Shown piece after piece: positions 25,115 to 33,199 of a stretch of 64,000 nt of DNA. The notes below the pieces were generated by a model. That model saw only the letters and a program-made list of their open reading frames with translations. It was not told the DNA's origin and did not search any database. The stretch comes from CAZZHG01 sp964653655 (lineage in GTDB: Bacteria > Bdellovibrionota > FAC87 > UBA2466), in assembly GCA_964653655.1 (NCBI GenBank), contig CAZZHG010000005.1, positions 1 through 64,000 on the forward strand, read 5' to 3'. Every line of letters starts with the position of its first letter. Within the stretch, counting starts at the first letter, position 1. Made by a program: the position numbers and the translations under genes.

Positions 25115-26104
25115 TCAGCGAAGCGGCAGTTTCAGCTTCATCTCGTAGACCCCGAAGTTACTGGTGCCCTGGGCGGAGCCCGCGATGAATAGCTGGCTGC
25201 CTTTTGGCGCGAAGCTGACCAGATCCGCGCGGAAGTTGTGCGCGTCGGCGAGCAGCGTGCTCACGCCCGGAAGCTGCGGGAAGAAAAGCTGCAAGTCGCT
25301 CTGCTTGTTGCGCACGAGTACCACCGGAAGATCCGGAGAGAGAATCACGACGTCGATCGGATCGAGGTCGAAGTGGGAGCGCTTACCCTTCTCCCGCCAG
25401 AGCACCCCTTCGCCGGTCACGATCATGAGGGCATCCTGCTTCGGAAAACGAAGAACGGCGTCGAGATCCTTCACGGAGACTCTTTCCTCGAAATCCCCTT
25501 CCGCGTCCCACTTGCACGTCTCCAGATTCATCCGGTAGAGGCCAATCAAAGATTTCCCGCTTCCCGCCCGGCGTACCGAGTGAAAGTGGGCATGCGGATA
25601 TATTCCACCTTGAGAAGGATGAAGGCCCGGCAGCACCGGCGTCATACAGGTTGCCTTCGGCGTGCCGGAGGCGTCTTCCACGCTATAGACCTGATAACGG
25701 TTGCCCAGAATCGCGGGCTCCTCGAGCACTCCGAAGAACTTATTTGAAGTGCGAATCAATTCCGTCGAGGGGCTGAACCAAGGCGGCAGCGCCCGCGGCC
25801 GCAGCGAAGCGAGCGGAATGATCACCTTGGGATCGGAGAAAATCGCAAAGGAACCCGAGGCTGTCGACTGGCAGCTCTCGCTGCTGTACTGAATCAGCCG
25901 TCCGTCGCCCTTGTACGTCTGGTAGAGCACGCGCTTCTCGGCCTCGAAGGCCATGAGGTTTTCGACGGCTTCCGTCGTGCGATGGTAGCCTTTGCCGGCC
26001 ACGAAATCGGAAACCAGATCCGGCACCGGACACGGGCCGTCGCCTCCAGCGAAAACCGCCGTCGATAAAAACAAAGACAGGGTCATCAAGGATAGGTGCT
26101 TCAT
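25115..26104 (-). CDS. Exported beta-propeller-like protein, unknown
   Basis: 329 residues, signal peptide cleaved after TAVFAGG. The body is a chain of beta strands with repeated turns of the type seen in WD- or YVTN-like propellers (VILSPDLPVVLV, LVSFAPKGSQLFIAG). The ATG at 26104 overlaps the stop of the upstream TPR-like gene (ATGA), so it is translationally coupled to it. No catalytic motif found. Confidence 0.72.
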   Translation of the reverse strand: MKHLSLMTLSLFLSTAVFAGGDGPCPVPDLVSDFVAGKGYHRTTEAVENLMAFEAEKRVLYQTYKGDGRLIQYSSESCQSTASGSFAIFSDPKVIIPLASLRPRALPPWFSPSTELIRTSNKFFGVLEEPAILGNRYQVYSVEDASGTPKATCMTPVLPGLHPSQGGIYPHAHFHSVRRAGSGKSLIGLYRMNLETCKWDAEGDFEERVSVKDLDAVLRFPKQDALMIVTGEGVLWREKGKRSHFDLDPIDVVILSPDLPVVLVRNKQSDLQLFFPQLPGVSTLLADAHNFRADLVSFAPKGSQLFIAGSAQGTSNFGVYEMKLKLPLR

Positions 26105-27147
26105 TGGTAGAGCCCTCCGAAGGCCCGTTGGGGAGTGAGCGCGGGGATGAGATTGAGCCGGACACCTTCCCACTCGATGCTGTCCAGCGGAAGCTGAAGC
26201 TCCCGAAGCTTCGCGGAAAGGCGCTTGGTCAAATCCTTTAGGCCCTCGTTGGTGACGGCGAGGCTCTTTGCGGCCTTCTTGATCGTCATCGAAGGAGTGG
26301 ACTGAAAGAGCTCGATGAGTTTGCGCAGACCGTCCTGCTGCACCCTCACGGTGCAATCGGCGTGGGTCAGCTCGATGGCGTTCTTTTTCTCGGCGGTCAC
26401 GATCGTCCGGCCGGCCAGCACCTTGCGGTAGTGGCCGTTGAGCGATTCCATCTGCATGGCGACCGTGCGGAACTTGCCCCAGTCCTCGGCGCCCTTGAAG
26501 CTCTCGATTTCCGAGCGGGCTCCGTCGAAATCCATCATCTTGAGCCGGGCGCGAATGAGCGCGTCTTTCGCCGCCGCGACACAGTACCACTCGCGCTCCG
26601 CCTCGCAGACTTGCACGAGCTGCTGCAAGCCCACCACCGACTCCTGCACCCGGCCCTGATGGCGCAAAACGATCTGGCGCCAGATGAGAAGCAGCTTCGC
26701 CAGCCGCTCGTCTTTCGCCGGGAAATCGATGGAGTGAATGAGCGAAACGGTTTCGGGATCGGGCGCCATGTGGGCGAGGATCATCGTCGCCTTGATGCGC
26801 AAATCTCCGTCGTCCCCGGCGTGAGCGAGCACCTGTTGCAGGAGCTCTTTGGCCCGGTTGCGCGATCCCATGTAGAAATGGATGAAGCCTAGCGCGTAGC
26901 CCGCGTAGCGGCCCTTCACCTTTTCGCAGTGAGCTTCGAGGATCGGAATGTAGAACTTCAGCTCTTCCATGCGATCGAGCTCCAGGAGCACGCGGATGAA
27001 GTGGCCCATGTGGTCCAGCTGGGAATCGACCACTTGAAAGGGCAGCGTCGAGAAAGCCTGATGATAGAGGTGATAGGCCTGGCGAAACTGGTAGGCGAAG
27101 AAATACCGCCGCGCTTCGGCCAACTTCTCTTCTTGAGATGGTCTCAT
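26101..27147 (-). CDS. TPR-like cytosolic protein with C-terminal helix-turn-helix-like region
   Basis: 348 residues from the ATG at 27147; I prefer it because an earlier Met would add a basic, poorly conserved-looking leader. It has no clear ribosome site. The first ~220 residues are helix pairs rich in Ala, Leu and Tyr of TPR type (EARRYFFAYQFRQAYHLYHQ). The last ~80 contain a winged-helix-like pattern (TIKKAAKSLAVTNEGLKDLT). It may be a regulator of the exported protein that follows, to which it is coupled. No named family. Confidence 0.68.
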   Translation of the reverse strand: MRPSQEEKLAEARRYFFAYQFRQAYHLYHQAFSTLPFQVVDSQLDHMGHFIRVLLELDRMEELKFYIPILEAHCEKVKGRYAGYALGFIHFYMGSRNRAKELLQQVLAHAGDDGDLRIKATMILAHMAPDPETVSLIHSIDFPAKDERLAKLLLIWRQIVLRHQGRVQESVVGLQQLVQVCEAEREWYCVAAAKDALIRARLKMMDFDGARSEIESFKGAEDWGKFRTVAMQMESLNGHYRKVLAGRTIVTAEKKNAIELTHADCTVRVQQDGLRKLIELFQSTPSMTIKKAAKSLAVTNEGLKDLTKRLSAKLRELQLPLDSIEWEGVRLNLIPALTPQRAFGGLYQ

Positions 27148-27262
27148 CTGCCTAATCAATTTTCGGGGTGGAAAGAACGTTAGGCTTAACTTTAACACCG
27201 GGGATCGGCTTTGCAAAAACCGCCGAAACCCGCGTTTGCTTTTGTTAATGAGAGATTTCAGT

Positions 27263-27301
27263 CCCGGCCCCTCCCGCCGCCTGTGGGCGGGAGAGACCGG
27301 G
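27263..27301 (-). terminator. Strong GC hairpin after the 27314 trypsin
   Basis: CCCGGCCCCTCCCGCC pairs with GGCGGGAGAGACCGGG with two mismatches and a 7-base loop. There is no T run, so it may be a transcript-end or stability hairpin rather than a classic terminator. Confidence 0.5.
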
Positions 27302-27313
27302 CTTTCAGGCTGA

Positions 27314-28549
27314 TTACTTCACGCCGTAGCGCACGCTGCACGTGCCCGAACCACCGGGGCCGGTTACGGTGCCCGTCGCCGTGAACACCCCGGACTCCAC
27401 CGGGGTAATCGTCTTCGTGCCGCCCAGCGCAGGCATCGACTGTCCGATGAGTAGCGCGCTGCTCACCTGTCCCGACGTTTTCATCGTGAGCACCAACGAC
27501 TCACCGAGACGAATGAAGCTCGGATTGGCGGCGAGGGCGCACAGCGGCGACTCCACCACCGGGCCGGTGATGTTGACGTAGATCAGCGTCGCGTCGGCGC
27601 CGAGCGGGCTTTTCGCGGTCAAAGAAACCCGGAAGCTTCCCGTCACGGTCTTCGGCGGCGCGATCGTAAGCGTCATGCCGTTGATCTCCATCCACTCGGG
27701 AGCGCTCGGATCGAGGTAGAACTTGAGGCCCGCGATGTTGGGCATGTCGAGCAGCATCGGAAGCTTCTGCTCGTAAACTTCGCCCGACTCCACGCTGTAA
27801 GAGTAGAGGCTCTTCTTGAAGTGCGGCTCTCCCGGCGTGACGCTCTCGCAGGTCGAAGTGACGCCGCAGATGTCCACGTTCTGCGCCTTCGCCGTATCCT
27901 TCAGAAACGACTGCACCGACGGCAAAGCGAGATGGAGGCTGTAGTTGGTGTCCTGGATGTTGCCCTTGCTGTTGATGCCGACCACGCGGAACTTGCCGGC
28001 TTCCTTCGCCATCGTCGGCCCGCCGGAGTCTCCGAAGCACAGAGCGCCGCCGTTCACACGCTTCGAGACGAAATCGCTCTGGGAGAAGGACAGCACGTCC
28101 GACTCACCCATGCGAAGCACGCCGTCGTTGCCGCCGCCGCCGCCCGGAGTCGTGCAGCCGAAGCCGAGCAGAAAGACTCTGTCGCCGACATTCACGGAGC
28201 CGCCGATGGAGGCCGGCACCAGTCCTGAAATCGCCTGGGGCGTGATGATGAGCCCGACATCCTTGTCCTGGGACGGGTAGTCGGGATGACGGAACCCTTT
28301 GCCGACGTAAGTGCGGCCGTCGACCGAGAACTCGGCCGAGCCGCCATCCTTCACGCAGTGGGCGGCGAGGATCAAGGCGTTCGGACCGACCACGGTCGCC
28401 GTGCAGCTCGCGCCGTCGGCCCTCACCTGAATCACTTCGCCGAACATGCCCTTCGGCACTTCGACGCCGTTGATGATGCGCTCGCCGCTCGCTTGAGCGG
28501 TCGACGCGAGTATCGTCGATAGAATCACGGCTGTTTTGAAAAGCTTCAT
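27314..28549 (-). CDS. Trypsin-like serine protease with C-terminal Ig-like modules
   Basis: 411 residues. Signal peptide (TAQA-SGERI), then the trypsin start IINGVEV and triad His64 (LAAHC), Asp97 (DVGL) and Ser175 (CFGDSGGP), all present. After about residue 260 come a He_PIG-like Ig segment and a final 80-residue module with GPGG-x3-C-x4-Y, the same module as in the lipoprotein at 1-707. The IINGV mature terminus suggests activation by cleavage at Arg24. The ATG is followed by a divergent gene 192 bases away. An exported protease with surface-binding tail is a reasonable reading. Confidence 0.92.
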   Translation of the reverse strand: MKLFKTAVILSTILASTAQASGERIINGVEVPKGMFGEVIQVRADGASCTATVVGPNALILAAHCVKDGGSAEFSVDGRTYVGKGFRHPDYPSQDKDVGLIITPQAISGLVPASIGGSVNVGDRVFLLGFGCTTPGGGGGNDGVLRMGESDVLSFSQSDFVSKRVNGGALCFGDSGGPTMAKEAGKFRVVGINSKGNIQDTNYSLHLALPSVQSFLKDTAKAQNVDICGVTSTCESVTPGEPHFKKSLYSYSVESGEVYEQKLPMLLDMPNIAGLKFYLDPSAPEWMEINGMTLTIAPPKTVTGSFRVSLTAKSPLGADATLIYVNITGPVVESPLCALAANPSFIRLGESLVLTMKTSGQVSSALLIGQSMPALGGTKTITPVESGVFTATGTVTGPGGSGTCSVRYGVK

Positions 28550-28741
28550 TTGGTTTCTCCTTCGTTCGAGTTGGTTTTCAATCTCTTCATGATCAAATCT
28601 GACACGAAAAATTCTTCCGCCGGAAAATGGGTCCAAGTTGCCCGGAACAAAAGTTAAGGACTCGACTTCTGGTGACCGAAACCGCGGCGGGTTCATCGCC
28701 CTCGCCGCCGCCGTGGCATACTGATGCTTTAAAGGAAGAAG

Positions 28742-29731
28742 ATGATCGCAATCGCGCTGAAAGTAATGCTGCTCACCGCAATGGCTCAGGCGCCCGCGGT
28801 TCCGCCCTCCGCCGACGACCCTTACCGTCCGTCCGGTGAGGACGCCCTGATGAAAACCGGCCGCGACAAGGGAGAGCCCATCGACTTGGACTGGCGCCGC
28901 ACGAGTGTGCAGCTCGACGCCGCCCAGGCGAAACAACATTTCGCGGATTTCGACGCCTCGAAGGAGCTCGCCCTCGCCAACGTGAAGCACTTCGATGAGT
29001 GGTACGTGGCCCGCCTCCCTTTAGAGGGGCTCGAGGGCGTGAAGATGACCCGCTACCGCATTCTTAAGCAGCTTCCGGTAAGCCACGGCGGCCTGAGGTT
29101 CACCATGAGGAAGGGATTCAAGGTCCGCCTCGTTCCTCAAGTGAACGGATCGAAGAGCCCGCGGCTTGAGTTCGATTCGCTGGGTTTCGGCATTTACGCC
29201 GTCGGAAAGAAGGGCCGCAAGTTCGGCATGGAAAATAGCGCCAACAAAGACCTGGTGAGCACTTACATGTTCTATACGCCGGCGGAGCTGATGGAGCGCT
29301 TCAGGCAGGACACCAAGAACAACGACATGAAGGAGATTCCCCTCAATCAGATGGAGGCGGCCGACACCCAGGCCCTGCTTCAGCACCTGGCCAAGAGCGC
29401 GACCGAGACGAAATACGAAGAGGTCTATGGGATGTTCCTCAATAACTGCGTGCACCGGCTGCTCGCCCTTATAAAGGAGAGCCGCCGTCCCTCTGGCAAG
29501 CCCGCGCGCAATGCCCTTATAAGGAAGACCGTGAAGACCGCCATCAATCCGGTGAGCGGGGTGCTCGATAGCGCCCGCGATGCTTCGGGCGATTTGCTTC
29601 CGACGGGGCTTACGAACGGGTTCTCACCCATAATCACGCACGAGCTTTACCGGATCGGGGTGACCTCCTACTTCGCCGCCTGGTCCGACGTGCTGAAGGA
29701 TCCAGAGCTCAAGTCCCTCAAGCAGAAGTGA
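28742..29731 (+). CDS. Exported protein with DUF4105-like features
   Basis: 329 residues, short hydrophobic leader (AMAQA), then an alpha/beta domain. The late FLNNCVHRLLALI segment with NNC resembles the cysteine block of DUF4105 (Lnb N-terminal periplasmic domain) proteins, which I know only as a loosely defined family. No other catalytic residue can be assigned. A GGAAGAAG site precedes the ATG. It is divergent from the trypsin. Confidence 0.6.
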   Translation: MIAIALKVMLLTAMAQAPAVPPSADDPYRPSGEDALMKTGRDKGEPIDLDWRRTSVQLDAAQAKQHFADFDASKELALANVKHFDEWYVARLPLEGLEGVKMTRYRILKQLPVSHGGLRFTMRKGFKVRLVPQVNGSKSPRLEFDSLGFGIYAVGKKGRKFGMENSANKDLVSTYMFYTPAELMERFRQDTKNNDMKEIPLNQMEAADTQALLQHLAKSATETKYEEVYGMFLNNCVHRLLALIKESRRPSGKPARNALIRKTVKTAINPVSGVLDSARDASGDLLPTGLTNGFSPIITHELYRIGVTSYFAAWSDVLKDPELKSLKQK

Positions 29732-30003
29732 TCCGCTCCCTGACAGCCCGCTTGGACGTAGACCACTTTGTATACAGTCTAACCGCGCGAATTTCCGCCC
29801 TTCCACCGGTGAACTAACTTTAGCCGCCGTCCTTTCAGCCACTTTTCACGATCTGTACGGGCCGCCCAAACGAACTACACCTTTCGGGATTGAAGCCCGA
29901 TTCCGGGTACCTACCTTTACTTTCCTGGAAACTCCGCGCGGGTGGTACGGGGCTTGCTCTAACAGCAGGTAGTAACACCTTGGTTTTCGTCTTGGAGTGC
30001 AAC
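29732..30003 (+). promoter_or_regulatory. Upstream region of the astacin gene
   Basis: 272 bases without a gene. The base composition is mixed and there is no clear hairpin. It probably contains the astacin promoter, but I cannot point to a convincing -35/-10 pair. Confidence 0.3.
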
Positions 30004-32499
30004 ATGGACTTTCGTCGCTACATCCTTATCGCGTTTTCCATCGTCCTCATCTCCGCTTGCGGAAAGAAGCCCGGCCTCGAAGGCCAAGCGGCGGCGCCTT
30101 CCGACGGCTGCGCGATGGTCGAAGGACCTAACTTCAGCAACTTCAAAGCTTGTTACAAAGACATGGACGGCCTCGCCGTGTTCCAAGGCGATATCGTCCT
30201 CGGCAGCGTCGAGCAGCTCCAGATGCGCACCGCGGTCGATTCCGACGCCGCGACTTCCTTGAGCTCTCATGAAAAGGATCGCTTCTGGCCGAGCAGCCTC
30301 ATCCCGTACACGGTGGAAGGCGGCTTGAGCCTCTCCGCGATTATCACCGCGCAGACGGACCTCACGGTCCGCGCCGGAATCATTTTCGTTCCCCGCTCGA
30401 TTCAGACGGATTACATCGCTTACGTTCCCACCAGCGATCCGGCGATCTGCGGGCTTTCCCACATCGGCCGCCAGGGAGGCCGTCAGGAAGTGAAAATCGG
30501 CATCAACTGCCAGAACGATCGCACGATTCAGCACGAAACGATGCACGCTCTCGGCTTCTGGCACGAGCAATCGCGCCCGGACCGCGACGATCACATCCGC
30601 ATCCGCTGGGAAAACGTGAAGGATCGCTTCCTCTCCGATTTCGACAAGATGCCCGTTCTCGCCGAAGGCCTCGGCGCGTACGACTTCGCATCGGTCATGC
30701 ATTACCGCCGTAACGCCTTCTCCATGAACGGAGACGACACGATTCAGGCGGACACCGAAGCCCACAACGCCCAAATCGGCACCGGCACCAAAGCCTCCGA
30801 CGGCGACATCCTGGGCCTCAAGGCGATTTACGGTTCCGAAACCGAAGTGACTTTCAACGCCGCCGAAACGGAAGCCACCATCAAGTTCAAGACCCCGGTG
30901 TATATCTCGAGCCGCGTCCGCTACGGCCGCACGCGCGCGAACCTCGACCAATCGGTCCTGGAAAGCCCTTTGAAGCTCAGCCACGAAGTGAAGCTCACCG
31001 GCCTCACGCCGAAGACGCGTTACTTCTTCAAAGTGGTCACGGGCTACGATCTTTCTGCGCAGCCGGCCTACGGCATCACCCGCTCGTTCATCACGGACAG
31101 AACGGCGCCGCAGATCCTCGATCCGCGCTTTACGGCGGACGGCAGCGAAATCGAATTCCGTCTCTCGACCGACGAAGACACGATTGCGTCGGTCACCTAC
31201 TACCAGCTGCCCGACAAGTCGGATAAGCGGGTCGCGCGCGACTCGGCTTTCGGCAACGTGCACTACATGAAGTTCAGCGTCGGCGCCGGTAACTGGAAGT
31301 TCGTCCCCACCGTCATCGACGAAGCGGGTAACGAAACCATCGGCGCGGTCCATCACTTCAGCAACGACGGTACGGCTCCGATCATCAGCAACATCAACGT
31401 GACGAACCGTACGGCGACCACCGCCACGATCAACTGGACGACCAACGAAGCCGCCTCCACGATTGTGGACTACGGCACGTCGTCGGGTAACTTGAGCACC
31501 CGCCGCACGGGCGCGGCCGCGGCTCTGAGCCACTCGGTTGCTCTGACGGGTCTCTCGTCGAACCAGACTTATTATTACCGGGTCACCAGCGTGGATCTGG
31601 GCGGACGCTCCACGAGCTCGGCCATTCTCACGCTCTCGACGGACTTCTCGGCTCCGGTCATCAGCGGCGTCGGCTCGAGCAACGTCTCGGGTACGGGCGC
31701 TCGGATCTCTTGGACCACGAATGAGGTTTCCGACTCGAAAGTCATCTGGGGAACCAACTGCGCGAGCTTCCCGAACACCCAGTGGCTCGCGGGCGACGTG
31801 ACGTCGCACGTGGTGGACATCTCGGGTCTCAACCCGACGACGTTCTACTGCTACAAAGTGGTTTCGAAGGATCCGCAAGGCAACGAGAGCACCTCGGCTG
31901 CCGCGACGTTCACGACGACGGCCGCTCCGCCGCCCGTTCTGACCGCCGCCCTGGTCTCGGTCGCCTCTTCGGGCGTCACGATCACCTGGAACACGGATAT
32001 CTCGTCGAGCTCGGTCGTGATTTACGGAACGTCCTCGGGCAGCTATCCGAGCACGGCTTCGAGCGCGGGCAACACCACCGCTCACTCGGTGACGATTGCG
32101 GCGGGCAGCCTGGTTCAGGGCCAGACGTACTACTTCAAGGTCCGGTCCGCGAGCCCCTCGGGCGCGACGGCCACCGGCCCCGAGCAGAGCTTCATCTTCC
32201 AGGACACGGTCACCGTGTCGGTTGCGCTTAACGGGTACGGCCAGTACTGGTACTTGCCGCGCTACGTGACGGCGACGTCGAACAAAGCCAACTCGGGCTC
32301 GACGACGATGACGTTGAAGTTCATCTGGCGCTCGGGCAACCAGGAGTTCGACTCCATCCCGATGACCTACAATGCGGCGGCCAACAACTACACGGCGGAA
32401 ATCCCGTTCGGATACTCGTACAACTACATCTATCCGGGCTCGGCGTACCTCCGCGTGGTTTCTTCGCTCGGCGGTAAAGCCGAATGGAAGAACTACTAA
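30004..32499 (+). CDS. Astacin-like (M12A) metalloprotease lipoprotein with fibronectin-type repeats
   Basis: 831 residues. The leader has a lipobox (LISAC, Cys19), so it is a surface or periplasmic lipoprotein. The astacin domain is about 85-270, with zinc block HETMHALGFWHEQSRPDRD (His177, His181, His187 and Glu178) and Met-turn SVMHYRR (Met232). All catalytic residues are present. The rest is about five FnIII-type domains with TYYYRV/TYYFKV strands and a final beta domain near the C-terminus. The ATG at 30004 lies behind TTGGAGTG. Its stop overlaps the ABC ATPase stop by 4 bases. Likely a cell-surface or prey-directed protease with adhesive repeats. Confidence 0.93.
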   Translation: MDFRRYILIAFSIVLISACGKKPGLEGQAAAPSDGCAMVEGPNFSNFKACYKDMDGLAVFQGDIVLGSVEQLQMRTAVDSDAATSLSSHEKDRFWPSSLIPYTVEGGLSLSAIITAQTDLTVRAGIIFVPRSIQTDYIAYVPTSDPAICGLSHIGRQGGRQEVKIGINCQNDRTIQHETMHALGFWHEQSRPDRDDHIRIRWENVKDRFLSDFDKMPVLAEGLGAYDFASVMHYRRNAFSMNGDDTIQADTEAHNAQIGTGTKASDGDILGLKAIYGSETEVTFNAAETEATIKFKTPVYISSRVRYGRTRANLDQSVLESPLKLSHEVKLTGLTPKTRYFFKVVTGYDLSAQPAYGITRSFITDRTAPQILDPRFTADGSEIEFRLSTDEDTIASVTYYQLPDKSDKRVARDSAFGNVHYMKFSVGAGNWKFVPTVIDEAGNETIGAVHHFSNDGTAPIISNINVTNRTATTATINWTTNEAASTIVDYGTSSGNLSTRRTGAAAALSHSVALTGLSSNQTYYYRVTSVDLGGRSTSSAILTLSTDFSAPVISGVGSSNVSGTGARISWTTNEVSDSKVIWGTNCASFPNTQWLAGDVTSHVVDISGLNPTTFYCYKVVSKDPQGNESTSAAATFTTTAAPPPVLTAALVSVASSGVTITWNTDISSSSVVIYGTSSGSYPSTASSAGNTTAHSVTIAAGSLVQGQTYYFKVRSASPSGATATGPEQSFIFQDTVTVSVALNGYGQYWYLPRYVTATSNKANSGSTTMTLKFIWRSGNQEFDSIPMTYNAAANNYTAEIPFGYSYNYIYPGSAYLRVVSSLGGKAEWKNY

Positions 32500-33170
32500 G
32501 TAAGTAAGCCATCCAATATGGTGAGGGTGCGGTCCAGACGGGCCGCGACCGAAGGATCGTGAGTCACGACGAAGAGGGCTGTCTTGCGGCTGGCGCAAAG
32601 CCCTTGGAGTAGGCTCAAGACTTCCTTGCCCTGGGCGGAATCGAGACTTCCGGTGGGCTCGTCGGCAAGCACCACCCAAGGATCGGCGACGAGAGCGCGG
32701 GCGACGGCGACTCTTTGCAGCTCTCCGCCGGAGAGCTCGGGCGGATAGCATTCCGCCTTATCCTCGAGGTCCACGGACTTCAGACAATCGAGGGCTTTCT
32801 TTCGCCGGGTGGCTGCGTCCGCTCCGTCGAGCAGCAGCGGCAGCTCGACGTTTTCCAACGCCGTGAGAGTCGGCACGAGATTGAAGAACTGAAAGACGAA
32901 TCCAAGATGGCGGCGGCGGAAACGGGAAAGCGTTTCGTCCGAAAGCCGCGTGAGATCCTGCTCGGCGATGCAAACGCTTCCCGAGGAAGGCGCTTCGAGC
33001 CCGCCCAAAAGATGAAGAAGCGTGCTTTTCCCCGAGCCCGAGGGCCCCATCAGCGCGACACTTTCGCCCGGCTCGACGGCAAGGCTAACACCACGCAGCA
33101 CCGCTCTGGCGTTGGGAGAGAAGGATTTCGTCAGGGAGTCGGCTCGAATCACGGCCGAATTCTTCCACAC
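32496..33170 (-). CDS. ABC transporter ATPase, LolD/MacB type
   Basis: 224 residues with Walker A GPSGSGKST, Q-loop FQFFNLVP, signature LSGGELQRVAVARA, Walker B VVLADEPT and the H-loop HD. The length and LADEPTGSLDS block fit the LolD/MacB subfamily. The annotated start is GTG without a strong ribosome site; another GTG 18 bases inside is possible. It is divergent from an FtsX-type permease, not co-directional, which is unusual for this pair. Confidence 0.93.
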   Translation of the reverse strand: MWKNSAVIRADSLTKSFSPNARAVLRGVSLAVEPGESVALMGPSGSGKSTLLHLLGGLEAPSSGSVCIAEQDLTRLSDETLSRFRRRHLGFVFQFFNLVPTLTALENVELPLLLDGADAATRRKKALDCLKSVDLEDKAECYPPELSGGELQRVAVARALVADPWVVLADEPTGSLDSAQGKEVLSLLQGLCASRKTALFVVTHDPSVAARLDRTLTILDGLLT

Positions 33171-33199
33171 CCGGGCCCCGTAGACTAGACTCTTCGGCC

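Noticed and set aside
29959..32751. 930-codon open frame on the minus strand across the astacin gene
   Set aside because: It is the opposite-strand shadow of a GC-rich gene with a complete astacin motif set; its translation is Arg-rich and shows no domain.
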